Part shown: positions 7,501-14,498 of the stretch, piece after piece | Position numbering within the stretch: the first letter of the stretch is position 1 | Layout of the letters: every line of letters begins with the position of its first letter | DNA from: a virus | IMG/VR virus record: IMGVR_UViG_3300034356_001232 | Coordinates: 1-64,000 of that record | Strand: one strand, 5' to 3' | DNA length: 64,000 bases | Notes under the pieces: generated by a model | The model's input: only the letters and a program-made list of their open reading frames with translations | Databases searched by the model: none | What the model was told of the DNA's origin: nothing | Position numbers and translations under genes: made by a program

Positions 7501-9386
7501 AAAAATCATACTCGCTTCTAGTAGGGTTATTCCTACTGACAGCTAGCCTCTTCGGACAGAGTGCTAGTTCTTCTCCTGGCACCGGGCATTGGGTCGTAAT
7601 CGACTCAGGTTATCAAGTAGCAACAACCACTGTTGGACAGACTGTTGCTCCTCTACACTTCTACAATACTTCTACATCTGAAAAGATTACAGGTATGCAG
7701 TACCGTGTATTCTATGACAACACTGCATTTACTGGTGTAGTTCCTTCCTTAAAGATTTCTACTTCAGACCAATACCTTCAGTACGTAGACAGTAACACAC
7801 AAGGATTCTTAACTGTAACTTTAGCTTACACTGGATCTAGTGCTAGTTTTAACTACTCTAACGGAGCTACATTTGATTTAACCTTTACTCACGCTGCCGA
7901 AGCTGTATGGAACAACTTAGATTCTATCAAGACTTTGAAAGTAGCCGGTGTTAAATCATTCTCTAACAGGGCTGCCACTAACTGGGGTAATGATACTACT
8001 TTGGTAGTTTACTCTTATGGTGGTCGCTTCAATCAGAAAGTATTACGTTTTGCTGCTAAGTTTAAAAACATTACTGGTTCTGATGCTAAGAACTTGTGGG
8101 TGTCTTTGGAAAAGAAATCCCCAACTGGTTCTTGGACTCATGTAGAAGCTAAATCAACTAACTCTTTAGGACATGTTGTATTCCGTAAATTCTTAGATAC
8201 TACTTATTGGGATGTACGTATGGTAGTTAAAGGCGATACAATGATTCCAGGTAACGTATTTTCTACTGCAGATGCACAGAAGATCAACCAAGCTATCTTA
8301 GCGCAATACACCCCATCAGGATTTGATTACTACACAATGGATGTAAACGGAACTACTGGAGATATTTCTATCGCTGACGTATACTCTGTGTATGGACGTT
8401 TGGCAGGTAGATTCTCTAGCTGGCCTAACTCTAAGAAGGATGTAATGTTCTTCACAGTTGCTGAATACAATGCAATTAATGGAGCCGCTACTAACTTGAC
8501 TTCTACTTACTCTACAGTAAACAACTTTAACTACACTATTGACGGTAAAGATTCTATCACTTACTACGTGGCTGTTAAGGGAGATGCAAACTCTACTGGA
8601 TTTAAGATGGCTCGTTTGACTCCAATCAAAATTATCAATCCAGCTAACGCTAAAAACTACATCATTGACAAAACTGTAAGTTATGATGATCCTACTTTAG
8701 AAACAGTAGAAATCAACATGCCTAAAGTAAAAGTAGAAGACGGCAACTTGGTAAACGTACCAGTTAAAGTTTTGACTAACGGCAAAGACTTGGGTGCTCT
8801 TCAATTAGACCTTAAATACGATACTGCTTACTTAGAGTTTAAGAACGTAGAAGTAACCGAGAAAATTATGAAGTGGACTGCTTACACCAATCCTTCTAAC
8901 GGGATTGTTTCTTGGGGAGGTGCAGACCTAACCAATGCTAATTTGCTGAAAGATGGTGAGGCTGTGTTTACGCTTCAATTCATTGCTAAGAAACCTCAAG
9001 ACTCTTGGGCTACTGCAGCAATCTGGACATCAGAAAAGTACGTAGGAGATGCTAAGGCTAAAGACATGAATATTACTCCTACTATGGGCATTATTGAGGT
9101 TCGTAGAAAAGGTGTAGTAAACCTTAACCAAGTAAGTGACTTGATTGCTTTTCCAAATCCTTCTGAAGGAGCTATTCAAGTTCAATTCAAGATAGCAGAA
9201 GAATCAGACGTTAACCTATCTCTTTACAACGAAGTAGGACAGATGGTTCAGAATATCTTAGACAAGCACATGCCTGTAGGAAACTACAAGTACAGTGTAG
9301 ACTTGGAAAGACTTCCTGATGGAGTTTATATCTTAACCTTAAAGACTGAAAAACAAGTCTTAGACTCTAAACTATTAATCATATGA
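7497..9386 (+). CDS. Exported cohesin/dockerin-like protein with T9SS C-terminal sorting domain
   Basis: Encodes 629 residues. A signal peptide covers about residues 1-21. Residues about 35-150 and 403-500 look like cohesin-type beta sandwiches (GMQYRVFYDNTAF; GALQLDLKYDTAYLEF). Residues about 250-330 form a dockerin-like module with a calcium-loop sequence MDVNGTTGDISIAD, then GRFSSW and TVAEYNAI. The last 80 residues (AFPNPSEGAIQVQF, LYNEVGQMV, LPDGVYILTLKTE) match the type A C-terminal sorting domain that sends Bacteroidota proteins through the type IX secretion system to the cell surface. A phage gene of this kind would depend on the host T9SS. It overlaps both neighbours by 4 nt. Surface display is inferred; purpose unknown. 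Confidence 0.8.
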   Translation: MKKSYSLLVGLFLLTASLFGQSASSSPGTGHWVVIDSGYQVATTTVGQTVAPLHFYNTSTSEKITGMQYRVFYDNTAFTGVVPSLKISTSDQYLQYVDSNTQGFLTVTLAYTGSSASFNYSNGATFDLTFTHAAEAVWNNLDSIKTLKVAGVKSFSNRAATNWGNDTTLVVYSYGGRFNQKVLRFAAKFKNITGSDAKNLWVSLEKKSPTGSWTHVEAKSTNSLGHVVFRKFLDTTYWDVRMVVKGDTMIPGNVFSTADAQKINQAILAQYTPSGFDYYTMDVNGTTGDISIADVYSVYGRLAGRFSSWPNSKKDVMFFTVAEYNAINGAATNLTSTYSTVNNFNYTIDGKDSITYYVAVKGDANSTGFKMARLTPIKIINPANAKNYIIDKTVSYDDPTLETVEINMPKVKVEDGNLVNVPVKVLTNGKDLGALQLDLKYDTAYLEFKNVEVTEKIMKWTAYTNPSNGIVSWGGADLTNANLLKDGEAVFTLQFIAKKPQDSWATAAIWTSEKYVGDAKAKDMNITPTMGIIEVRRKGVVNLNQVSDLIAFPNPSEGAIQVQFKIAEESDVNLSLYNEVGQMVQNILDKHMPVGNYKYSVDLERLPDGVYILTLKTEKQVLDSKLLII

Positions 9387-9733
9387 AACTAAAAAACAAA
9401 CTTGGCTTTGGCCAAGCAGAACCCGTAGCAGTACCAGATAACAATCGTTTCTACTACATGCTACAACAGATGCAAGCTAACCGCTGGAGAATTACTGCCA
9501 TTGTATTAGGTCTGTTTACTTTAATCATCGTAGGTATTAACTCTGCCGTGTTCTTTGGAGCATCTATCGGAGAAGACTGGAAAGAACTATTACTTATCCT
9601 TTTGGGTGCCTTTGTAGGTAACTTGAACAAAGTAGTTGACTACTGGTTTAACTCTGAAGACCGTGACAAAATGTTAATTCAGAAGGTCGATGAGGAGGAT
9701 GGCGTATCTTTGTCTAACACAACTAACCCATAA
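9383..9733 (+). CDS. Membrane protein with holin-like C-terminal segment
   Basis: Encodes 116 residues with two hydrophobic helices, about 38-60 (ITAIVLGLFTLIIVGINSAV) and 70-85 (ELLLILLGAFVGNL). The second is followed by NKVVDYWFNSEDRDKM. The pattern LLGAFVG...VVDYWFNS resembles the end of three-helix phage holins, where a Gly-rich helix runs into a YYFGSS-like segment. It may be a second holin or an inner-membrane partner for the exported proteins around it. Its start overlaps the T9SS-type gene by 4 nt (ATGA). Confidence 0.55.
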   Translation: MKLKNKLGFGQAEPVAVPDNNRFYYMLQQMQANRWRITAIVLGLFTLIIVGINSAVFFGASIGEDWKELLLILLGAFVGNLNKVVDYWFNSEDRDKMLIQKVDEEDGVSLSNTTNP

Positions 9734-9737
9734 TATC

Positions 9738-10055
9738 ATGTCAGAAGAACAAGAAGAAGGCGGAATGTCTGGAGTTAAAAAGGCAATTATCGGAGCCATC
9801 ACTACCGCAGTAACTGCTGGTGGTGCTTGGTTTGCTACTACCTTAGGTGGTGGCGAAGATAAAGCCGAAGCTCCTGCAGCTGTGTCTGCACCCGCACCGG
9901 TGATTAACATCACTACGAACAACGAACAGAAGCAACAAGCAAACACTGGTGGCGGTGGCAACACTGTCATCATTAAAGAGAAAGCTGCACCAGCGGCTGC
10001 ACCTGCTCCTGCTCCTGCCGCTAAACCTCAAGCAGATGAAGAAGATCCTTGGTAG
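9738..10055 (+). CDS. Single-span membrane protein with Ala/Pro-rich tail
   Basis: Encodes 105 residues from the ATG at 9738; an in-frame upstream ATG at 9690 lies inside the previous gene and is less likely. A hydrophobic segment (VKKAIIGAITTAVTAGGAWF) lies at about residues 12-31. Then comes an Ala/Pro/Gln-rich tail with APAPAAKP-type repeats and an acidic end (DEEDPW). The shape is that of an N-terminally anchored protein with an extended periplasmic arm, as in inner-membrane spanin subunits or energy-coupling proteins. Its 3' end overlaps the CsgG-like lipoprotein gene by 20 nt, so the two may be translated and act together. Confidence 0.55.
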   Translation: MSEEQEEGGMSGVKKAIIGAITTAVTAGGAWFATTLGGGEDKAEAPAAVSAPAPVINITTNNEQKQQANTGGGGNTVIIKEKAAPAAAPAPAPAAKPQADEEDPW

Positions 10056-10725
10056 TCTATTATTGGTAATTCTTGTCTATGGTTGTGGCTCTATGAAGAC
10101 CACAACCGAGGACGAGGTTATTGAGAAGGCAGACATCTCTACTGTATCTGGTTACTCTGATTCTATCAAAAGAACAGTACAGGTAATCAGCATGGACATG
10201 ACCAAAGTATTGGCTATGTATCCTGCATTACAGGAGAAGAATGTCGGACTTGGTTTTGCAGAATCCGTACTAGATTACTTAGATGAAACAAATCGTTTTG
10301 TATTTACTGAAGAGAAGGGTGAAATCAAGGAAAGGATGGTAACCCAATTCAAAGCTTCTAAAAAAGGAGTCTTTGAAGAACCCATCGACGGTAAGGGAAA
10401 GATCAAAGCAGCACAGTACTTTGTATACGTGACTGTAGCAGACTTTGCTGTAGATGAAGATGAAACTGTAGAAGGAGCTAAAGCTAAAGTAGTAGTAACT
10501 ACTTTTATCCGTTTGCAGGTTCGTTTTGTAGATGCAAAAACTGGTCAAATCTTTATTGGCTCAGGAGAAGGGGAATCCACTAAAACCGGTGAATCTTTCT
10601 TGAAGTCTCTAGACGGAATGAAATTCTCGCAAAGCACAGTAGGTAAGGCTACCCGTAAATCACTTGAGACTGCATGTACCAAAGTGATTGAAAACCTTAT
10701 CAAGAACGGTGTCTTTAAGAGTTAA
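10036..10725 (+). CDS. CsgG-family outer-membrane lipoprotein
   Basis: Encodes 229 residues from the ATG at 10036, which begins a lipoprotein signal (MKKILGSLLLVILVYGCGS, Cys17). An upstream in-frame start at 9949 would bury this signal. The body follows the layout of CsgG-type proteins: a helix then RFVFTEEKGEIKERM, a strand block AAQYFVYVTVADF, then TTFIRLQVRFVDAKTGQIF and GSGEGES, and a final Ala-rich helix (VGKATRKSLETACTKVIENL). CsgG forms the outer-membrane curli secretion channel; relatives include other periplasmic lipoproteins. Whether this one makes a pore is unknown. No curli subunit gene is recognised, but a Gly/Ser-rich exported protein follows directly. Confidence 0.6.
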   Translation: MKKILGSLLLVILVYGCGSMKTTTEDEVIEKADISTVSGYSDSIKRTVQVISMDMTKVLAMYPALQEKNVGLGFAESVLDYLDETNRFVFTEEKGEIKERMVTQFKASKKGVFEEPIDGKGKIKAAQYFVYVTVADFAVDEDETVEGAKAKVVVTTFIRLQVRFVDAKTGQIFIGSGEGESTKTGESFLKSLDGMKFSQSTVGKATRKSLETACTKVIENLIKNGVFKS

Positions 10726-12166
10726 AATATTGCTCTTGTTTTGTACGATAGGACTGAGTTTAAAAGCTCAGTCCTTTACGTATAGCTACTTAGATCCGTG
10801 TACTAAGGAATTAAAGTTCATTAGTGCGGATATGAATACCCCAATAATGATTTCTTACTATGGACAGGTGAAAGCCTTTTCATACACAGAATTGCAAGAT
10901 GGTACGTTTGACGCTTGGTTAAATTCTACCTACACAAATTTTCGTACAACCAAACCTTGCGAAGGTGTACTAACAACCACGACTACTACGACTTCTACCA
11001 ACACGGTAATGGGTTTAGTAAATAGTGTAATGACCTTGAACTCTTTGACGAGTTTAGACTTATCTTCGACATCTCTGGGATCAGGGACTTCTGTCGGAGG
11101 TACAACTACTTCCGGGACATCGGGAGTTAATGTAAAAACTAAAAATGAAAAACCGAACGACAAACCTAGTGGTGATGGAAGTAATAACACTACTAGTGGC
11201 TCTGGGAATACTTCTAGTTCAGGTGACCAATCATCTGGACAAGGATCCGTGGGGTCGTCGGAAGGACAAGTAGGAAACAATGGAAACGGAAACAATGGTG
11301 GAAATACTGAAGGCAGCGGGTCTTCTAACTCTGGGAGTAGTTCTGGGAGTGGTTCTAGTTCTTCTTCTGGTAGTAGTGGCAATGGTTCTGGCGGAGGGAG
11401 TGGTAACGGTGGTGGAGTGGATAAGAAGCCTGAAGAAAAAACTCCTGAAAAAGTAGAGGAGCAAAAAACTGAAACTCAAAAAGCTGGAGGAAATAGTACA
11501 GCAAAAGCTGCTGCTAAGGGTAAAGTAGAAACTCAAAAACCGGCTATTCTAGTTACCGGTGATATAGTAGGAATCCAAACTGCTAGAAGTGACAAACAAG
11601 ATGCAAGAGGTACAATGTCATTCACTCGTGTTCGAGGAGACGGTACAGCTTCCATTGGTTTGTCTGCCGATTACATGGTTAACGCCAGGATAGGAAATAT
11701 CGGAGGCATCAAATCTTGGATTGGCACCAATCAAAAAGGCTACAAACACATTAACGTATTATCTGCTGGCTTAGGGTTAATGCCTAAGTCATATACCTCA
11801 TCTTTACTTTTTGTAAGGGTGAACTCAATGAAGAACTTTACAGCCCTTTATGGAGCTGCCGGTTCTTATGGTAAGTTGTTTGAGGAAGAACTTATCTCCA
11901 CCATGCTAATAGGTGGTTTCATGTACAAGGGTCAGATCTCTAAGCATATCGATGCAACTATCATTGCTGCGGCAGTCTATGCCCCGTACACAAAATATTA
12001 CACAGAGAGTTTGTTTAAAAGCAGACCTATCATAGTTCCCTTCTTAAACATTAACTACTCAATCACAAAGACATTTAAGTTTGGTTTGACTGGGGGAGGA
12101 ACTTACATAGCGAACCAAGACGTAGTCAACTATCAGATCTTAATGGGAGGTAAGCTTAAGATATGA
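10709..12166 (+). CDS. Exported Gly/Ser-rich protein with outer-membrane-type C-terminal domain
   Basis: The start is uncertain: there is no ATG, and GTG at 10709 or TTG at 10688 both overlap the previous gene; GTG gives a compact signal peptide (KILLLFCTIGLSLKAQS). The first 100 residues after it are a small domain with two Cys. A Thr/Ser/Gly/Asn-rich linker follows at about nt 11060-11420, then a Lys/Glu/Ala-rich segment. The last 210 residues are strand-rich and end in MGGKLKI, like a small outer-membrane beta barrel. Neighbour overlaps (16 nt before, 4 nt after) tie it to the CsgG-like lipoprotein. It may be a passenger or partner of that lipoprotein; this is inference. Confidence 0.6.
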   Translation: MSLRVKILLLFCTIGLSLKAQSFTYSYLDPCTKELKFISADMNTPIMISYYGQVKAFSYTELQDGTFDAWLNSTYTNFRTTKPCEGVLTTTTTTTSTNTVMGLVNSVMTLNSLTSLDLSSTSLGSGTSVGGTTTSGTSGVNVKTKNEKPNDKPSGDGSNNTTSGSGNTSSSGDQSSGQGSVGSSEGQVGNNGNGNNGGNTEGSGSSNSGSSSGSGSSSSSGSSGNGSGGGSGNGGGVDKKPEEKTPEKVEEQKTETQKAGGNSTAKAAAKGKVETQKPAILVTGDIVGIQTARSDKQDARGTMSFTRVRGDGTASIGLSADYMVNARIGNIGGIKSWIGTNQKGYKHINVLSAGLGLMPKSYTSSLLFVRVNSMKNFTALYGAAGSYGKLFEEELISTMLIGGFMYKGQISKHIDATIIAAAVYAPYTKYYTESLFKSRPIIVPFLNINYSITKTFKFGLTGGGTYIANQDVVNYQILMGGKLKI

Positions 12167-13356
12167 GGTGGATTATTCTTCTATTCTTGTTTGCAAGCCC
12201 TCTGGTGGCACAATTTACTTATTCTGGATACTTGTATAACGCAAATGGTTCTGGTGCCTCTAACGTGGCTGTGAAACTTTTTAAAAGTACAGCAGGGGCA
12301 ACTACAAAGACAGGGACGCTAACTAAGATAACATCAGGTATTCCTTCTGATAGAGGGAGAGGAACTTCTGTTCTGCATTCAACAGCCAACACAGATGAAA
12401 AGTCAATTGCCATAACTATTCCTTTTACAGTAAGTTATGCAGGTACAAACTACACAAGTGGACATGTTAACGCTAACTCTTGGTTTTCTTTTGGAACAAC
12501 GTCTAGTTCGGGTTATAACGGAAACGCAACAAGTCCCAATCAACCCACTATCCATATCGGATCGGTAGATAACAGTTCTACAGATAACAACGTTTCTTAT
12601 GTTTCAACTGAACGATATACAGACGGGACTTATGGAGATGTGTTTAGAGTTAGGTATGAGGGAAACTGTAAGTACAATCAAACAGGAATCAATTATGTTT
12701 GGGATTTGTATCTTATCAAAGACTCATCAAAACAAATAGTGGTTTGGAGAACATTCACAGCTGATGGCTCAAATCAAGAACAAATGGGTATATCTACAGG
12801 CAGTGCTTGGATGGCAAGTACGTTAGTTACTGCTGGAACCTTTGCTAGTACTAGCTGGAAAATAACCTCTACGTCAACTACAACAACTTCGTCTAGTTCT
12901 TTAGATGCTACAGCGTATACTAACTCGTCAGGGTATTATTCTTTCTCAAGAACTACAGTTGCAGGGAATCAATTTACAATCCAAGTAGATGCCCCTACTA
13001 GAATCCAAGCCTACTTAACGACAGATGTCCAAGCCGTAGCAAATATCATCTTAAACAAAGACGCTAGGAATGGGTTATCCTTTCACATGTTTGACGTAAA
13101 TGACGACAAGATAATTTCTGTTGCCGATAAGTATTATGTGGCAGCAAGAAAAGCTGGGAGATTTTCTAAATGGAGAACGGCACCAGATGTTCGTATCTTT
13201 ACAACCACAGAGTACAATGCTATTAAAGCTGCCACAACAAACGTAAGAACAACCTACCCAGGAGTCACTAATCATACAACCTCAACCTTAACTAGTGGCG
13301 GGACTTTAAATTTATACATCATAGCTCCCGGCTATGCAGGACAAGTAACTTACTAA
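12163..13356 (+). CDS. Exported protein with split carboxypeptidase-regulatory-like fold and dockerin-like domain
   Basis: Encodes 397 residues with a signal peptide (IILLFLFASPLVAQ). Residues 18-41 (YSGYLYNANGSGASNVAVKL) look like the first half of a carboxypeptidase-regulatory-like beta sandwich. The second half (YTNSSGYYSFSRTTVAGNQF) appears about 215 residues later, so another domain seems inserted. The insert (VNANSWFSFGTT..., DVFRVRYEG, VWDLYLIK) resembles a NIDO-type extracellular domain. The C-terminal 110 residues (MFDVNDDKIISVADKYYV, AGRFSKW, TTTEYNAI) are clearly related to the dockerin-like module of the protein at 7497-9386. It lacks a T9SS sorting domain, so it may be retained by binding another protein. 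Confidence 0.7.
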   Translation: MRWIILLFLFASPLVAQFTYSGYLYNANGSGASNVAVKLFKSTAGATTKTGTLTKITSGIPSDRGRGTSVLHSTANTDEKSIAITIPFTVSYAGTNYTSGHVNANSWFSFGTTSSSGYNGNATSPNQPTIHIGSVDNSSTDNNVSYVSTERYTDGTYGDVFRVRYEGNCKYNQTGINYVWDLYLIKDSSKQIVVWRTFTADGSNQEQMGISTGSAWMASTLVTAGTFASTSWKITSTSTTTTSSSSLDATAYTNSSGYYSFSRTTVAGNQFTIQVDAPTRIQAYLTTDVQAVANIILNKDARNGLSFHMFDVNDDKIISVADKYYVAARKAGRFSKWRTAPDVRIFTTTEYNAIKAATTNVRTTYPGVTNHTTSTLTSGGTLNLYIIAPGYAGQVTY

Positions 13357-13357
13357 A

Positions 13358-13801
13358 ATGAAAACTATACTATTCACCCTCGTATCCTTAATGGCTCTTA
13401 ACCTTCAAGGACAATCCTACAAAGTAGACTCAGTAACATCTACAGCTAGTGTAACTGATATTGCTGGTAGACCAATTACATTCGGTGCACAAACAACCCT
13501 TGAGCAGTTGATTGCAGACAAATTTAGTTTGTCCGACACAGGTCAAATTGTAAAAGTGCAGATTTACTCTATTGCAATGCCAGAAGAATTGGTCAACATT
13601 ATTGGCATCCAATTACTGAAGAGAGATTACATTGTTTCTGTTAGACTGTCAGTAGGAGATAAAGTTTACGAAGCCCAAGCCAAGAAACGAGTGTTTGTCA
13701 ATGCAATGTTCTTGACAGTCGAGCAAATCCCCCACAACAAAAAGGCCTATTCAAAAGCGTTGGAGAAGTCTTTAGCTGTAGCTGTTGCTCAGATGAAATA
13801 A
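13358..13801 (+). CDS. Small exported protein, last gene of the exported cluster
   Basis: Encodes 147 residues with a signal peptide (MKTILFTLVSLMALNLQGQS). The rest is a compact alpha/beta protein ending in an Ala-rich helix (SKALEKSLAVAVAQMK). That ending and the strand ISVRL/VSVRLSVGDKVYEA resemble small periplasmic proteins of the CsgG/LpoB kind, but the match is weak and I do not assign a family. It starts 1 nt after the previous stop and is followed by a palindrome at 13822-13838 that could end the transcript. Confidence 0.65.
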   Translation: MKTILFTLVSLMALNLQGQSYKVDSVTSTASVTDIAGRPITFGAQTTLEQLIADKFSLSDTGQIVKVQIYSIAMPEELVNIIGIQLLKRDYIVSVRLSVGDKVYEAQAKKRVFVNAMFLTVEQIPHNKKAYSKALEKSLAVAVAQMK

Positions 13802-13821
13802 TATACTCCTTCCAGAAACGA

Positions 13822-13838
13822 AAAATCTATTAGATTTT
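13822..13838. terminator. Bidirectional terminator-like palindrome
   Basis: AAAATCTATTAGATTTT forms a short A/T stem flanked by A- and T-runs. It lies between the end of the exported cluster (plus strand) and the 3' end of the minus-strand RNA, and could terminate both. The stem is weak, so this is tentative. Confidence 0.45.
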
Positions 13839-13840
13839 GT

Positions 13841-14066
13841 ACCGTTTGTAACTTATAGTGCAGCAGTTTTGACCAAATGGATTTCTCCAAGTCTCTGTTG
13901 TGTCCACTTATTGCCTGGGGTCGCCAGGTCAGAGCACTGCACATTTCGTTAATAACGTTTTGACACTATCGGAGAAACCTCTTTTCATCTCTAGGATTAC
14001 TCATACATCCGACTTCTGACCTGCTACCTACCATAAGCCCTCACAGGTGATCGTATTGAAACGGTG
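13841..14066 (-). ncRNA. Candidate structured non-coding RNA (about 225 nt)
   Basis: A 305-nt gap with no open frame sits downstream of a perfect minus-strand promoter. The presumed transcript closes on itself: 14059-14065 pairs with 13841-13847 over 7 bp. Inside are 14021-14025 with 13862-13866, 13971-13979 with 13879-13888 (one bulge), 13962-13966 with 13900-13904, and hairpins at 13947-13957 and 13914-13928. 13930-13934 can also pair with 13893-13897, crossing the previous helix, so a pseudoknot is possible. A palindrome with a T-run follows. It lacks the signatures of tmRNA, tRNA and RNase P RNA. Function unknown; regulation, packaging or host-factor titration are all open. Confidence 0.6.
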
Positions 14067-14072
14067 TCGCTG

Positions 14073-14103
14073 CAAATATAGAAAGAAAATTGAATGGAGC
14101 AAA
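14073..14103 (-). promoter_or_regulatory. Minus-strand promoter (TTTG-N19-TATATTTG) for the candidate RNA
   Basis: On the minus strand TTTG at 14103-14100 and TATATTTG at 14080-14073 are separated by exactly 19 nt, matching the other promoters of the window and the Bacteroidota consensus. It lies just downstream of the minus-strand gene and points into the gene-free structured stretch. Confidence 0.75.
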
Positions 14104-14106
14104 GAA

Positions 14107-14373
14107 TTAATCTCCGGCAGCTACCTGAGCAGTGCTACTGTCAGTTCTCTGTGAGGGCATAGTGTCATACAAAAGCGTGTCAACGGTAAGGAAGACAAAC
14201 TCATACAGTAGCTTGTCCTTGTACTCCATACCTCGAATGTATCTTTTGAATGACTTGTAGAGATTTTTACTAAACACTTCCAGTTCTCCTGCTAGTCCTA
14301 TCTCGTATTCTTTTAACTCATCAACGAGAAGTTCTACCAATTGTTTTTCTGTAGGGATCTTAGTTTTTTTCAT
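14107..14373 (-). CDS. Small acidic helical protein on the minus strand, unknown
   Basis: Encodes 88 residues, the only credible minus-strand protein gene in the window. It is helical and charged (EKQLVELLVDELKEYEIGLA, SKNLYKSFKRYI) with no known motif. A TATATTTG box lies at 14395-14388, 15 nt before its ATG, though a -33 element at the usual spacing is not seen. It faces away from the packaging operon, so it may be expressed at a different time and could be regulatory. That is speculation. Confidence 0.6.
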   Translation of the reverse strand: MKKTKIPTEKQLVELLVDELKEYEIGLAGELEVFSKNLYKSFKRYIRGMEYKDKLLYEFVFLTVDTLLYDTMPSQRTDSSTAQVAAGD

Positions 14374-14387
14374 GCAAGTCTCCTGTA

Positions 14388-14395
14388 CAAATATA
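14388..14395 (-). promoter_or_regulatory. Possible -7 box for the minus-strand gene
   Basis: TATATTTG on the minus strand 15 nt before the start codon. No TTG is found 19 nt upstream, so the promoter is incomplete or depends on an activator. It is back to back with the plus-strand promoter at 14469-14498. Confidence 0.4.
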
Positions 14396-14468
14396 CTTTT
14401 ATTTCAAAATTTGTCTATTAATCTTTTAAGTTAAGATAGAATTAATCTACAAGATTATAACTTTAAAC

Positions 14469-14498
14469 TTGACTTTTTTTATTAGAATAGTATATTTG
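14469..14498 (+). promoter_or_regulatory. Promoter of the packaging unit (TTG-N19-TATATTTG)
   Basis: TTG at 14469-14471 and TATATTTG at 14491-14498 with exactly 19 nt between them. The leader AAAACCAACCGAA precedes the ATG at 14515. It should drive the winged-helix-like gene through portal, ending at the hairpin at 20809-20850. Confidence 0.85.

Noticed and set aside
7497-9386. Window being a bacterial chromosome fragment because of the T9SS protein
   Set aside because: The gene sits in a continuous phage-type operon, followed by TerL, portal, capsid and crAss-like polymerase genes; no tRNA, integrase or metabolic genes are seen.
9690-9737. Upstream ATG for the Ala/Pro-rich membrane protein
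   Set aside because: It lies inside the previous gene; the ATG at 9738 follows that gene's stop by 4 nt and starts just before the membrane segment.
9738-10725. Classical i-spanin/o-spanin pair
   Set aside because: The first protein would fit an i-spanin shape, but the second is a 229-residue lipoprotein with CsgG-like layout, far larger than typical o-spanins. Kept only as an alternative.
10930-11536. Long minus-strand open frames (150 and 101 residues)
   Set aside because: They are the antisense of the Gly/Ser/Thr-rich linker of the plus-strand gene, with Pro/Leu/Glu- and Arg/Thr-rich artefact composition and no promoter or leader.
13801-14106. tmRNA, RNase P RNA, tRNA or CRISPR in the gene-free gap
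   Set aside because: No tRNA-like T-loop with a CCA end, no RNase P core signature, no cloverleaf and no direct repeats with spacers.
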